A program made the position numbers and the translations under genes. This document shows positions 1 to 5,074 of a DNA stretch of 6,476 nt, one piece after another; the first letter of the stretch is position 1; every line of letters starts with the position of its first letter. The notes beneath the pieces were generated by a model. That model did no database searches, was not told where the DNA came from, and saw only the letters and a list, made by a program, of their open reading frames with translations. This DNA comes from Acidobacteriaceae bacterium (GTDB lineage: Bacteria > Acidobacteriota > Terriglobia > Terriglobales > Acidobacteriaceae). Location of the stretch: positions 23,797 through 30,272 of the forward strand of contig PMBA01000385.1 in NCBI GenBank assembly GCA_003152795.1, given 5' to 3'.

Positions 1-64
1 CCTTACCACTTGGGTACCGCGCCCGGCCACTTCACAGTAGAACCTCGAGCGTGGGTTTGTCCAG

Positions 65-88
65 AAGGTGCGGGTGGCACCTTGGTGC
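65..88. repeat. overlapping inverted repeats (alternative hairpins)
   Basis: AAGGTGC (65-71) pairs perfectly with GCACCTT (77-83) around a 5-nt loop. The same GCACC (77-81) can instead pair with GGTGC at 84-88 around a TT centre. The three arms are therefore mutually exclusive partners. The element lies about 60 nt ahead of the small zinc-ribbon gene. It could be a structured leader or part of a dispersed intergenic repeat; nothing in the sequence decides this. The rest of 1-149 shows no convincing gene. Confidence 0.4.
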
Positions 89-149
89 ACACTGGGGTGA
101 GAGAACGTTCATGGTTCTTCGCTGCGGGATATGTGCTACAACACGGGGC

Positions 150-371
150 ATGAGTTCTACTTTTGATTCGACGGGGAGTTCGTCCGGCTTCACGGCTGCG
201 CCGAGGGCGGTTGCGGCAGCGCCTGGCGTTCGCACAGATCTCGCGCCCGCGAATCTGAAGCAGGATGCATCCTCGATCTGCCCCAACTGCTCCACCGAGT
301 TGCGCGGACACCGCTGCAAAGTGGTTTGCAAGAAGTGCGGCTTCTATTTGAGCTGCTCCGATTTTTATTGA
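150..371 (+). CDS. small zinc-ribbon-like protein, C-terminal CSDFY
   Basis: This is a predicted 73-residue protein. The first 40 residues are Ser/Ala/Pro-rich, low in complexity and probably disordered. The last 30 residues form a compact cysteine cluster: C44-P-N-C47, H54, C56, C60-K-K-C63 and C69, ending in SCSDFY. Two CxxC knuckles 12 residues apart are typical of a zinc ribbon, so zinc binding is inferred. No catalytic motif is visible and I cannot name a family. The start is uncertain. ATG at 150 gives the most protein-like N-terminus but has only a weak GGGG upstream; ATG at 111, preceded by a GAGAG-like stretch, would add 13 residues with another CxxC, and GTG at 51 is also in frame. 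The OsmC gene follows 169 bp later and appears to be a separate unit. It may be a nucleic-acid-binding or metal-site accessory protein; function is unknown. Confidence 0.6.
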   Translation: MSSTFDSTGSSSGFTAAPRAVAAAPGVRTDLAPANLKQDASSICPNCSTELRGHRCKVVCKKCGFYLSCSDFY

Positions 372-396
372 AGGAGCGTCTGATTATCCGTAGAGA

Positions 397-419
397 CGCG
401 GCGGGCCGAGTCTGCCGCG
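397..419. repeat. short inverted repeat CGCGGC/GCCGCG
   Basis: CGCGGC (397-402) and GCCGCG (414-419) form a perfect 6-bp stem with an 11-nt loop, just downstream of the zinc-ribbon stop codon. It is one of two hairpins in the gap at 372-540. No T-run follows, so it is not a textbook intrinsic terminator. Confidence 0.35.
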
Positions 420-444
420 CAGTGAGTTTGCCGGCTGCAATAAG

Positions 445-467
445 GAGACGGGGCAAGCGCCCGTCTC
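445..467 (+). terminator. GC-rich hairpin, possible terminator or OsmC leader element
   Basis: GAGACGGG (445-452) pairs perfectly with CCCGTCTC (460-467) around the 7-nt loop GCAAGCG. It lies between the zinc-ribbon gene and the OsmC gene and could separate their transcripts. A downstream U-tract is missing, so termination is only one reading; it could also be a protein-binding inverted repeat upstream of the OsmC promoter region. Confidence 0.35.
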
Positions 468-529
468 TGCAGGCGCAAGAACCTCCCTGGCTTTTACAAT
501 AGAGAGCGACTTCTTTTAATCCTCACATC

Positions 530-534
530 AGGAG
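530..534 (+). promoter_or_regulatory. ribosome binding site of the OsmC gene
   Basis: AGGAG sits 6 nt upstream of the ATG at 541 and fixes that start. A TACAAT at 495-500 could be the -10 box of the gene's promoter, but I see no good -35 at the right distance. Confidence 0.75.
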
Positions 535-540
535 ATTTTC

Positions 541-963
541 ATGCAGCGAAAAGCGAGTGCAGTGTGGAAGGGTGGTCTTAAAGACGGGAAGGGAACGGTT
601 TCGTCTGCCAGCGGCGTGCTTTCGAATACGCCGTATTCTTTTACGACCCGGTTTGAAAATGCTCCGGGGACAAATCCGGAAGAACTGATCGCGGCGGCTC
701 ATGCCGGGTGCTTTTCGATGGCGCTGTCGGGACAACTGGGAGCCGCGAACCTGACGCCGGAGAGCATCAGCACGTCGGCTACTCTCACCATGGAGAAGCT
801 CGAGGCGGGCTGGACCATCACAGCCGTGCACCTGGACGTGGTCGCGAAGGTGCCGGGCGCAAGCGCGGAAGCGTTCAGCACGGCGGCGCAGAACGCCAAG
901 GCCGGCTGCCCGGTATCGAAGGTCCTGAACGCGAAGATTACGATGGATGCGAAGCTGGGCTAG
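541..963 (+). CDS. OsmC/Ohr-family peroxidase (organic hydroperoxide reductase)
   Basis: This is a 140-residue protein, the usual length for the OsmC/Ohr superfamily. These cytosolic homodimeric enzymes reduce organic hydroperoxides to alcohols with a reactive cysteine pair. Both cysteines are present in family context: C57 in AAHAGCFSMAL and C123 in KAGCPVSKVL. The conserved NPEELIAAAHA helix (residues 45-55) precedes the first. The N-terminus (RKASAVWKGGLKDGKGTVSS) matches the OsmC-type strand region that begins with the substrate-like 'W.G' segment, and T19-P31 resembles the OsmC rather than the Ohr subgroup. The symbol osmC would be reasonable but the subgroup is not certain from sequence alone. 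The start is fixed by AGGAG 6 nt upstream. The gene seems monocistronic: an opposite-strand gene lies downstream and a parS site fills the gap. No OhrR/MarR regulator is in the window, so regulation cannot be inferred. Confidence 0.93.
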   Translation: MQRKASAVWKGGLKDGKGTVSSASGVLSNTPYSFTTRFENAPGTNPEELIAAAHAGCFSMALSGQLGAANLTPESISTSATLTMEKLEAGWTITAVHLDVVAKVPGASAEAFSTAAQNAKAGCPVSKVLNAKITMDAKLG

Positions 964-1003
964 CGGCTGATCAAGGTCAGATTCCGGGGGACCTGGCAAA
1001 ACC

Positions 1004-1031
1004 GCACAATGTTCCACGTGGAACATTGTGC
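1004..1031. other. parS: parS centromere site (ParB binding) in a 28-bp palindrome
   Basis: The core TGTTCCACGTGGAACA at 1010-1025 is a perfect 16-bp palindrome. It fits the widely conserved chromosomal parS consensus (TGTTtCACGTGaAACa; the TTCCACGTGGAA variant is the Pseudomonas type). ParB binds such sites as a dimer, spreads as a CTP-dependent clamp and recruits ParA and SMC for origin segregation. Symmetry here continues 6 bp further on each side (GCACAA/TTGTGC), giving 28 bp with no mismatch. The position is classic for a parS that does not disturb genes: the gap between the 3' ends of two convergent genes. An intrinsic terminator is less likely because no T-run follows. No other match to the core is present in the window. 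Confidence 0.88.
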
Positions 1032-1040
1032 AGGCTATAT

Positions 1041-1060
1041 TGTACTTATACTACAGTACA
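1041..1060. repeat. AT-rich inverted repeat next to parS
   Basis: TGTACT (1041-1046) and AGTACA (1055-1060) are perfect arms around the 8-nt spacer TATACTAC, starting 9 bp after the parS palindrome. The stretch is clearly richer in AT than its surroundings. It may be an operator-like site, or a weak hairpin shared by the two convergent genes. No known regulator is identified. Confidence 0.4.
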
Positions 1061-1145
1061 TACATTCAGGGCAGGCACAACAAACGAAACGGGATATGGA
1101 CGCGGGAAGGGCGGCACGCCTGTGGCCTCGCGGGCGGAGCTGACG

Positions 1146-1373
1146 CTAGCTTTGCGAGCGCAAGAGTTGGCGCAGCCGGTGGTTGATTTTGACCGCTTCC
1201 TGCGAGGCTTGGTCGATCAACTCCACCCAGCGGCGCGAGTTCTCGGGGGGGCCAGCCTGCGAAATCAGGTAGGTAGCCTGCACGATGGTTTCGAGGGCAT
1301 TGCTTAGATCGTGGGCCAGGCCGCGGAGTTCGCGGGCGAGTTCGGCGGGGATTTTGTCGGACGTGTTTCCCAT
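1146..1373 (-). CDS. orphan HisKA-like mini-protein
   Basis: This is a 75-residue protein. Residues 12-45 (ELARELRGLAHDLSNALETI...) resemble the dimerisation and histidine-phosphotransfer helix of sensor kinases: an H-box-like AHDLSN with candidate phospho-acceptor H21 and the acidic D22 beside it. A second helix follows (residues 48-72, RRWVELIDQASQEAVKINHRLRQLL), as in a HisKA two-helix hairpin. There is no ATPase domain (no N, G1 or G2 box), sensor domain or membrane segment, so it cannot phosphorylate itself. It could act as a phospho-relay carrier, or as a decoy or dimer partner for a kinase; the kinase at 3282-4205 is a nearby candidate. ATG at 1373 is preceded by AGGA, unusually close to the start. 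It ends in TAG and converges on the OsmC gene across the parS gap. Truncation of a former full-length kinase is an alternative, but the protein begins and ends cleanly. Confidence 0.68.
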   Translation of the reverse strand: MGNTSDKIPAELARELRGLAHDLSNALETIVQATYLISQAGPPENSRRWVELIDQASQEAVKINHRLRQLLRSQS

Positions 1374-1417
1374 GGTCCTGGGGCGGTCTGGCGCGCTGCC
1401 AACGACGCTGCGGCCGT

Positions 1418-1447
1418 TTGACAGCCAGACACCGGTCAGTAGATAGT
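1418..1447 (+). promoter_or_regulatory. candidate sigma-70 promoter of tRNA-Leu
   Basis: A perfect -35 hexamer TTGACA (1418-1423) is followed after 18 bp by GATAGT (1442-1447), a 4-of-6 match to the -10 box. An alternative -10, TAGATA at 1440-1445, gives 16-bp spacing. Transcription would start near 1454, about 40 nt before the mature tRNA, leaving a short 5' leader to be removed by RNase P. Confidence 0.5.
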
Positions 1448-1493
1448 AGTGTAGTCGCCCTTGATGAGGGCCCTGCCGATTTTTTCTCTTTAT

Positions 1494-1580
1494 GCGGATG
1501 TGGCGGAACTGGCAGACGCGCTAGGTTCAGGACCTAGTGGCCGCAAGGTCGTGGAGGTTCAAGTCCTCTCATCCGCACCA
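1494..1580 (+). tRNA. tRNA-Leu (anticodon CAG)
   Basis: This is an 87-nt class II tRNA with a complete cloverleaf. The acceptor stem is GCGGATG (1494-1500) with CATCCGC (1570-1576). Discriminator A1577 follows, and CCA is encoded at 1578-1580. The anticodon stem CTAGG/CCTAG encloses the loop TTCAGGA, so the anticodon is CAG (1528-1530), reading leucine codon CUG. A long variable arm (about 1538-1552, with GGCC...GGTC pairing) and the T-loop TTCAAGT in a GGAGG/CCTCT stem complete it. The size, long variable arm and anticodon all agree on leucine. Downstream, a T-run (1602-1607) follows the small inverted repeat AGAAC-A-GTTCT (1581-1591), a weak candidate for transcript end. Confidence 0.97.
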
Positions 1581-1866
1581 AGAACAGTTCTCAGTTCCCA
1601 GTTTTTTCGCTCAGTGGCTAAAGCCCCCGTCTTGATTGGAAAATAGCGACCGTTATGTTTCGCGTCGATCCGGTATGAACGTTGGGGTTAGACCGGGGAA
1701 GTCAAAGGCGTTACCACGAGGGGCACGGAAGGACACGGGGGAAATCCTGCGACTCGTCAAGGTCGATCTGTCTGCCGCAAACTGTCTTATGCAACTGTCT
1801 GACGCACTAAGCTCGATCGGCACCGGACAGGCTGGCGGAAAGGGAGCTATCCGGCCTACGCGAAAC
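1581..1866. other. gene-free region with short repeats
   Basis: This stretch separates the tRNA from the 3' end of the response regulator. I find no credible gene: the open frame at 1636-1884 starts with TTG, has no ribosome site and resembles nothing. It contains the small palindrome GGCT-AA-AGCC (1616-1625), three tandem 9-10-bp units (1715-1743) and an imperfect inverted repeat. The latter pairs CCGGACAG (1823-1830) with CTATCCGG (1847-1854), 7 of 8 positions, and may end the reverse-strand operon, but without a T-run. The composition suggests decayed or repeat-derived DNA. Confidence 0.5.
1715..1743. repeat. three short tandem purine-rich units
   Basis: Three consecutive units of the form CACGRRRGG(R) occur: CACGAGGGG, CACGGAAGGA and CACGGGGGAA. 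The period is 9-10 bp, about one helical turn. Purine-rich 'CACGGAGGA'-type runs occur in non-coding DNA of several acidobacterial and planctomycete genomes as I recall them; that link is memory, not a search. Confidence 0.45.
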
Positions 1867-3285
1867 TCAAGCCCCGGCGGATAAGCGGTGGGTGCTGCGG
1901 CTTTGGGCTATGCCGTACTGGCGGATCTTATAGAGCAGAGCTTTGTAGCTGATCTTCAACAGGGCGGCGGCTTGTTTCCGATTCCAGTTTGTTTCTTCAA
2001 GGGCGCGGGCTATGGCGTCGGCCTCGGCTTCATCCTTGGCGTTGCGCGACAGGGACTTCAGGCCGCCGGCGGAATCGGCGCCGGAGTTTCTGGCGGAACT
2101 ATCGGTGTGCAATCCGCCACCGCCATCGGGCCGGGGCTGAAGCTCAGAAGCGGCCAGCATTTCGTCTCCGAGAACCAGATAGCGCTTGATGAAATTGCTC
2201 AGTTCGCGCAGGTTGCCGGGCCAGGAGTGGCGCAGGCATGCCTCCATCAACGGGGGCGAGAGTGGCAGCGGCGGGCGCGCGTAAGACTCCGACATGCGGG
2301 ACATGAAGTGCTTAAGGAGGATGGGGATTTCTTCCTTACGGTCGCGCAGCGGAGGCAGCGACATGGTGAAAGCGTTCAGGCGGTAGTAGAGATCCTCGCG
2401 GAGACGCTTGTTGGCGAGCGCTTCGGGAATATTGATGTTGGTGGCGGCGAGGATGCGGACGTCGACTTTGACCAGGGTGCGGCTGCCGAGCCGCGAAAAG
2501 GTCTGGTCCTGGAGAACGTGCAAAAGTTTGGCCTGCAGCAGCGGCGGCATTTCGCCGATCTCGTCGAGCAGGATTGTGCCCTTGTTGCAGAGTTCGAACT
2601 TGCCGGGCTTGGGGTGGGTGGCGCCGGTGAAGGCTCCCGCTTCGTAGCCGAAGAGCTCGCTTTCGAGCAGGTCGGCGGGCACGGCCGCACAGTTCACTTT
2701 CAGGAAGGTGCGATGGGCGCGCGGGGAAAGCTTGTGGATGAGGCGGGCCAGCACTTCCTTGCCGGTACCGCTTTCACCGAGCAGGAGAACCGGGATGTCG
2801 ACGTTGGCGACGAGTGCGGCCTGCGAGCGGATCTTCTTCATGGCCGGGCTGGCGGCAACGAAGAACACGTCATCGCAAAGTTCTTCGATGTCGCTGGCGT
2901 AGCTCTCGCTCTTGGCGGTGCCGACGCACATTCCAATGACGGCATCGAGTTCGGCTTTCTGAAACGGCTTGGTCAGATAATCGATGGCGCCCAGGCGCAT
3001 CGCCTGGACGACTTTGCGGGTGTCATTGACGCAGGACAGCATGACGACTTTCAGCCCAGGCCGGAGATGGCGGAGTTGTTCGAGAGTCTGCAACCCGTCG
3101 ATGCCGGGCATCAGTAGATCGAGCAACACCAGGTCGGGTTGGAGACCCTTCTGGACGCACTCGACGGCTTCTTCGCCGGTGCTGGCGGTTTGAACTTTGT
3201 GCTCATCCACTTCCAGCAGGGTGCGGATGTAGCGCAGCATTCCCGGTTCGTCATCCACCAGCAGGATGTTGGCGGCTTGGCTCAT
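1867..3285 (-). CDS. NtrC-family sigma-54-dependent response regulator
   Basis: This 472-residue cytoplasmic activator has the full three-domain layout. The receiver domain (about residues 5-120) has the acidic pair D11/D12, phospho-acceptor D56 in LVLLDLLMPG, S84 and K106 in LTKPF. The central AAA+ domain (about 142-375) has Walker A GESGTGKE (170-177), the sigma-54 contact loop GAFTGA (217-222), Walker B ILLDEIGEM with D241/E242, the R-rich segment LPPLRDRKEE (310-319) and SWPGNLREL (354-362). A Gly/Ser-rich linker (about 388-418) leads to a Fis-type helix-turn-helix (419-459, NWNRKQAAALLKISYKALLYKIR). Family knowledge: the phosphorylated form oligomerises and uses ATP to open sigma-54 holoenzyme promoters from upstream sites. 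The start codon overlaps the kinase stop (ATGA), which implies translational coupling and a cognate pair. The target genes are not evident; the divergent pilZ is a possibility. The C-terminal 13 residues are a non-conserved tail. Confidence 0.96.
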   Translation of the reverse strand: MSQAANILLVDDEPGMLRYIRTLLEVDEHKVQTASTGEEAVECVQKGLQPDLVLLDLLMPGIDGLQTLEQLRHLRPGLKVVMLSCVNDTRKVVQAMRLGAIDYLTKPFQKAELDAVIGMCVGTAKSESYASDIEELCDDVFFVAASPAMKKIRSQAALVANVDIPVLLLGESGTGKEVLARLIHKLSPRAHRTFLKVNCAAVPADLLESELFGYEAGAFTGATHPKPGKFELCNKGTILLDEIGEMPPLLQAKLLHVLQDQTFSRLGSRTLVKVDVRILAATNINIPEALANKRLREDLYYRLNAFTMSLPPLRDRKEEIPILLKHFMSRMSESYARPPLPLSPPLMEACLRHSWPGNLRELSNFIKRYLVLGDEMLAASELQPRPDGGGGLHTDSSARNSGADSAGGLKSLSRNAKDEAEADAIARALEETNWNRKQAAALLKISYKALLYKIRQYGIAQSRSTHRLSAGA

Positions 3286-4205
3286 TTGGTTCCTCGTGGC
3301 GGACTGCTCAGAATTGGTCTCAAGGGGATGAGAAAAGAAAACTTGGCGCCGGCGCCGGGCTCGCTTTCGACCCAGATCTTGCCGCTCATACCCTGAAGAA
3401 GGCGGCGGGCAATCGCGAGTCCTAGGCCCATGCCTTCCGCCGATTCACTGCCCGGCAAGCGGAAGAAATCGTCGAAAATTTCGAGGTGAAACTCGGGTCG
3501 GATTCCCGGTCCGGTATCGGCAACGCTGACTTTGACTGCATTCGGCTGGTTGGTCGATTGACGGCGGCGATCGCCATTGATTTTCTTGCCCACGCCGCGA
3601 CGCTCCCACATATGAGGTTCGGCGTGGAGCCAGACGGTGCCGCCCTGAGGCGTGTACTTCGAGGCATTCTCGAGGAGATTGGAAATTACGCGCTGGATCT
3701 TGGGGGCATCGAATGCAAATGGAGTCAGCTTGTCGTTGGCCAGGAAATAGAGGGCGAGACCGCGCTCCTGAAAACGGCCCGACCAAAGCCGGCAAACTTC
3801 GGAAAGGCAGGCGTTCATGTCGCCTTCGACGAACTGCATGCGCAGTTCGCCGGTTTCGAGCACGCTGAAGGTCAGGAAGTCCTGAATGAACTGCTGCAAG
3901 CGCTGTCCGCTGGAAAACATGTCGCCCATCACTTCGCGCTGACGGTCGTTGAGGGGTCCGAGTTTCTGACTCTGCAGCAGCTCAATGTAGCCGTTGAGGA
4001 TGGCCAGCGGCGTCTTCAGATCGTGGGCGGCGGAGGCCAGAGCGTTGGTGGTCTTGCGATAACGGTCGCGCAACTGTTCGAGCTCGCGGGCCACATCGTC
4101 GGCAGCGCTGGGCGCGGAAACTGGCGCGGCGGTCGACGGCACAACTTCTTTCGGACTCGCGCCAGTGGGGGCGGCGCCTGGGCTCTTGTCGGACATGGAA
4201 GCCAT
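3282..4205 (-). CDS. soluble sensor histidine kinase paired with the NtrC-type regulator
   Basis: This 307-residue kinase has a complete catalytic core but no membrane segment and no recognisable PAS, GAF or HAMP sensor domain. Residues 1-35 are Ala/Pro/Ser-rich and probably disordered. A charged helix (36-58) that looks like a coiled coil leads into the HisKA domain with the H-box AAHDLKTPLAIL, phospho-acceptor H61. The ATPase domain shows the N box NLLENASKYTP (N180), G1 DTGPGI (230-235), the F box DDFFRLP (245-251) and G2 GMGLGLAI (258-265). A polar, basic insertion of about 25 residues (197-222, with KKINGDRRRQ) separates the N box from G1. The kinase overlaps the response regulator by 4 bp and should phosphorylate its D56. 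Signal input must come from the N-terminus, a partner protein or the insertion; it may read a cytoplasmic cue. ATG at 4205 and ATG at 4196 are both possible starts, and neither has a clear ribosome site. Confidence 0.94.
   Translation of the reverse strand: MASMSDKSPGAAPTGASPKEVVPSTAAPVSAPSAADDVARELEQLRDRYRKTTNALASAAHDLKTPLAILNGYIELLQSQKLGPLNDRQREVMGDMFSSGQRLQQFIQDFLTFSVLETGELRMQFVEGDMNACLSEVCRLWSGRFQERGLALYFLANDKLTPFAFDAPKIQRVISNLLENASKYTPQGGTVWLHAEPHMWERRGVGKKINGDRRRQSTNQPNAVKVSVADTGPGIRPEFHLEIFDDFFRLPGSESAEGMGLGLAIARRLLQGMSGKIWVESEPGAGAKFSFLIPLRPILSSPPRGTK
3290..3295 (-). promoter_or_regulatory. ribosome binding site of the response regulator
   Basis: On the reverse strand GAGGAA lies 4 nt before the ATG at 3285, inside the last codons of the kinase. 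It supports this start and coupled translation of the two genes. Confidence 0.65.
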
Positions 4206-4526
4206 GGGATACCAAATAACGTCAGTTATAGGGGAGGGGAAACTTTTGCTACCGTTCAGACGAGGGGATACTGTTGATCGTATGTCAGGTGTATTCGAGT
4301 GTCAATTAGAAACCAACCCGAAGGTCACCGAAGCGAAAAAAGTTGCACTTTCGTTACGTGACCATTAGTCATTCTAACCCCGGAAATGGCACGGTTACTT
4401 CGGTAATCTGCCTGTTGGGTGCGCGGTTTGGACTGATTGCAGGCAGGGTGGTATCGTCTCCGAGTTTGGCCCATGAGATGCGGTATTTAGGGGGGTTACA
4501 GACCTCTTTTATGGTGGACAAGACAC
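4206..4526. other. divergent regulatory region between kinase operon and pilZ
   Basis: This is 321 bp without a credible gene; it is AT-richer than the flanking genes and must hold the promoters of both divergent units. On the reverse strand, TATAAC (4230-4225) could be a -10 for the kinase, about 20 nt from its start codon, but no clear -35 goes with it. On the forward strand a sigma-54-like element ends near 4482. TTAC-TTCG-GTAA at about 4395-4406 and TGAC-CATTA-GTCA (4359-4371) are small inverted repeats that could be operator half-sites. Confidence 0.5.
4466..4482 (+). promoter_or_regulatory. candidate sigma-54 (-24/-12) promoter of pilZ
   Basis: TTGGCCCATGAGATGCG has GG at 4468-4469 and GC at 4480-4481, the obligatory GG-N10-GC spacing. 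TTGGC matches the -24 block, and ATGC differs by one base from the -12 TTGC. The predicted start is near 4493, giving a leader of about 33 nt before the pilZ GTG. The -24 block deviates at the expected A and final G. Two sigma-54 activators flank the gene, which makes the match more plausible. Confidence 0.4.
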
Positions 4527-4910
4527 GTGTCTCGTAGCTTATCGAAGAAGGAAGAACGCAAGTGGGCACGGTTGCGGCTCGCCATTCCGGTTTTTATACG
4601 GGCTCGCGATGGAAATGGCAAGGATTCGCTGGAGTTTGCCACGGCCATTAACATCTCTCCTGGGGGTGCTTTGGTGGTGGTTCGGCGTTCTTTGCCCAAA
4701 TCGGCACTGGTTTCAGTGGAGATTCCGAGTGCTCCGGTCGGGCCCGCGAAGGGTTTGAAGGCCTTTTCGCGGATCATGCAAGCCAAGGCGGTTTGGGTGA
4801 CGCATTTCGATGACTACCATCTTCTCGGTCTGAAGTTCGCGCGCCCCCTGAGCACCGACACAGCCTCGGTTTCGGGCAGACACATGAGGAAAGCTGGTTC
4901 TGCGGTGTGA
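4527..4910 (+). CDS. PilZ-domain c-di-GMP-binding protein
   Basis: This 127-residue single-domain PilZ protein has both c-di-GMP-contacting motifs: RxxxR as R11-K-W-A-R15, and (D/N)xSxxG as N42-I-S-P-G-G47. IPVFIRARD and the later strand YHLLGLKFARP fit the PilZ beta-barrel. It lacks any membrane, GGDEF or other output domain, so it probably acts as a c-di-GMP-responsive adaptor that contacts a partner (motility, polysaccharide, secretion or a regulator; the partner is unknown). The start is GTG at 4527 with GGTGGA about 8 nt upstream; no in-frame ATG fits better. The C-terminal 20 residues (TDTASVSGRHMRKAGSAV) look like a flexible tail. It is followed 212 bp later on the same strand by the orphan sigma-54 activator, and is divergent from the two-component operon. 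Confidence 0.92.
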   Translation: MSRSLSKKEERKWARLRLAIPVFIRARDGNGKDSLEFATAINISPGGALVVVRRSLPKSALVSVEIPSAPVGPAKGLKAFSRIMQAKAVWVTHFDDYHLLGLKFARPLSTDTASVSGRHMRKAGSAV

Positions 4911-4944
4911 ACTATTTTTCTCTTCTCGGGCCAGTCTCGTAGTA

Positions 4945-4956
4945 GCACTTCGGTGC
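4945..4956 (+). repeat. UUCG-tetraloop hairpin after pilZ
   Basis: GCAC (4945-4948) and GTGC (4953-4956) enclose TTCG, producing the exceptionally stable C(UUCG)G tetraloop in RNA, 34 nt after the pilZ stop. No T-run follows; the only T-rich stretch lies before it (4914-4924). It may protect the 3' end of the pilZ transcript. Confidence 0.45.
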
Positions 4957-5000
4957 CATGCCGAATCCTTCCGCCACCGGCGTATCATCACTCTAAGCCA

Positions 5001-5041
5001 CTCAAAAGTTGAGCGCTTAAGGGAAATCTCCCGGGTCGCTC
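5001..5041 (+). repeat. clustered short inverted repeats ahead of the orphan activator
   Basis: CTCAA (5001-5005) pairs with TTGAG (5009-5013). Overlapping it, GAGCG (5011-5015) pairs with CGCTC (5037-5041), enclosing an inner stem GGGA (5021-5024)/TCCC (5029-5032). The two folds compete for GAG at 5011-5013. They lie just upstream of the sigma-54-like element, where activator sites or the end of the pilZ transcript would be expected. Confidence 0.3.
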
Positions 5042-5057
5042 TGCTCTCCTCCCTGGT

Positions 5058-5074
5058 TTGGTGCTTGGGATGCA
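5058..5074 (+). promoter_or_regulatory. candidate sigma-54 promoter of the orphan activator
   Basis: TTGG ends at G5061 (GG at 5060-5061) and is followed after exactly 10 bp by GC (5072-5073) in the context ATGCA, one base from the -12 consensus TTGCA. The -24 block beyond TTGG is poor (TGCT instead of CACG). The start would be near 5085, about 38 nt before the ATG at 5123. It has the same GG-N10-ATGC form as the element before pilZ. Confidence 0.35.

Noticed and set aside
1..153. Open + frame from the left edge, ending in TGA that overlaps the ATG at 150
   Set aside because: An ATGA overlap looked operon-like, but third-position GC is low compared with the real genes here, the peptide resembles nothing, and the stretch contains alternative hairpins.
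1004..1031. Palindrome after OsmC read as an intrinsic terminator
   Set aside because: There is no T-run after it and symmetry continues through the centre with no natural loop, whereas the core is an exact parS match.
1041..1060. TGTACT-N8-AGTACA read as a LexA/SOS box
   Set aside because: One side contains ACAGTA, but the other lacks the matching TACTGT, and no SOS gene is adjacent.
1636..1884. 82-codon + open frame after the tRNA
   Set aside because: TTG start, no ribosome site, no recognisable motif, spans tandem repeats and runs into the 3' end of the opposite gene.
1888..3117. Long forward-strand open frame (409 codons) opposite the response regulator
   Set aside because: It is fully antisense to a gene with every NtrC-family motif. 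The translation is Gly/Ala/Val/Gln-rich and family-less, as expected from GC-rich codon bias on the other strand.
4387..4402. TGGCACGGTTACTTCG as the sigma-54 promoter of pilZ
   Set aside because: The -24 block is perfect, but the -12 position reads TC instead of the essential GC at N10 spacing; the element at 4466-4482 fits the spacing better.
4521..4532. AGACACGTGTCT palindrome as a second parS
   Set aside because: It shares only the central CACGTG; the outer bases required by ParB (TGTT/AACA) are missing and it lies across the pilZ start codon.
4165..4537. Short + open frames in the divergent region (4165-4368, 4343-4537)
   Set aside because: No ribosome sites or family features; they overlap the kinase start or the pilZ start and cover the region that must contain the promoters.
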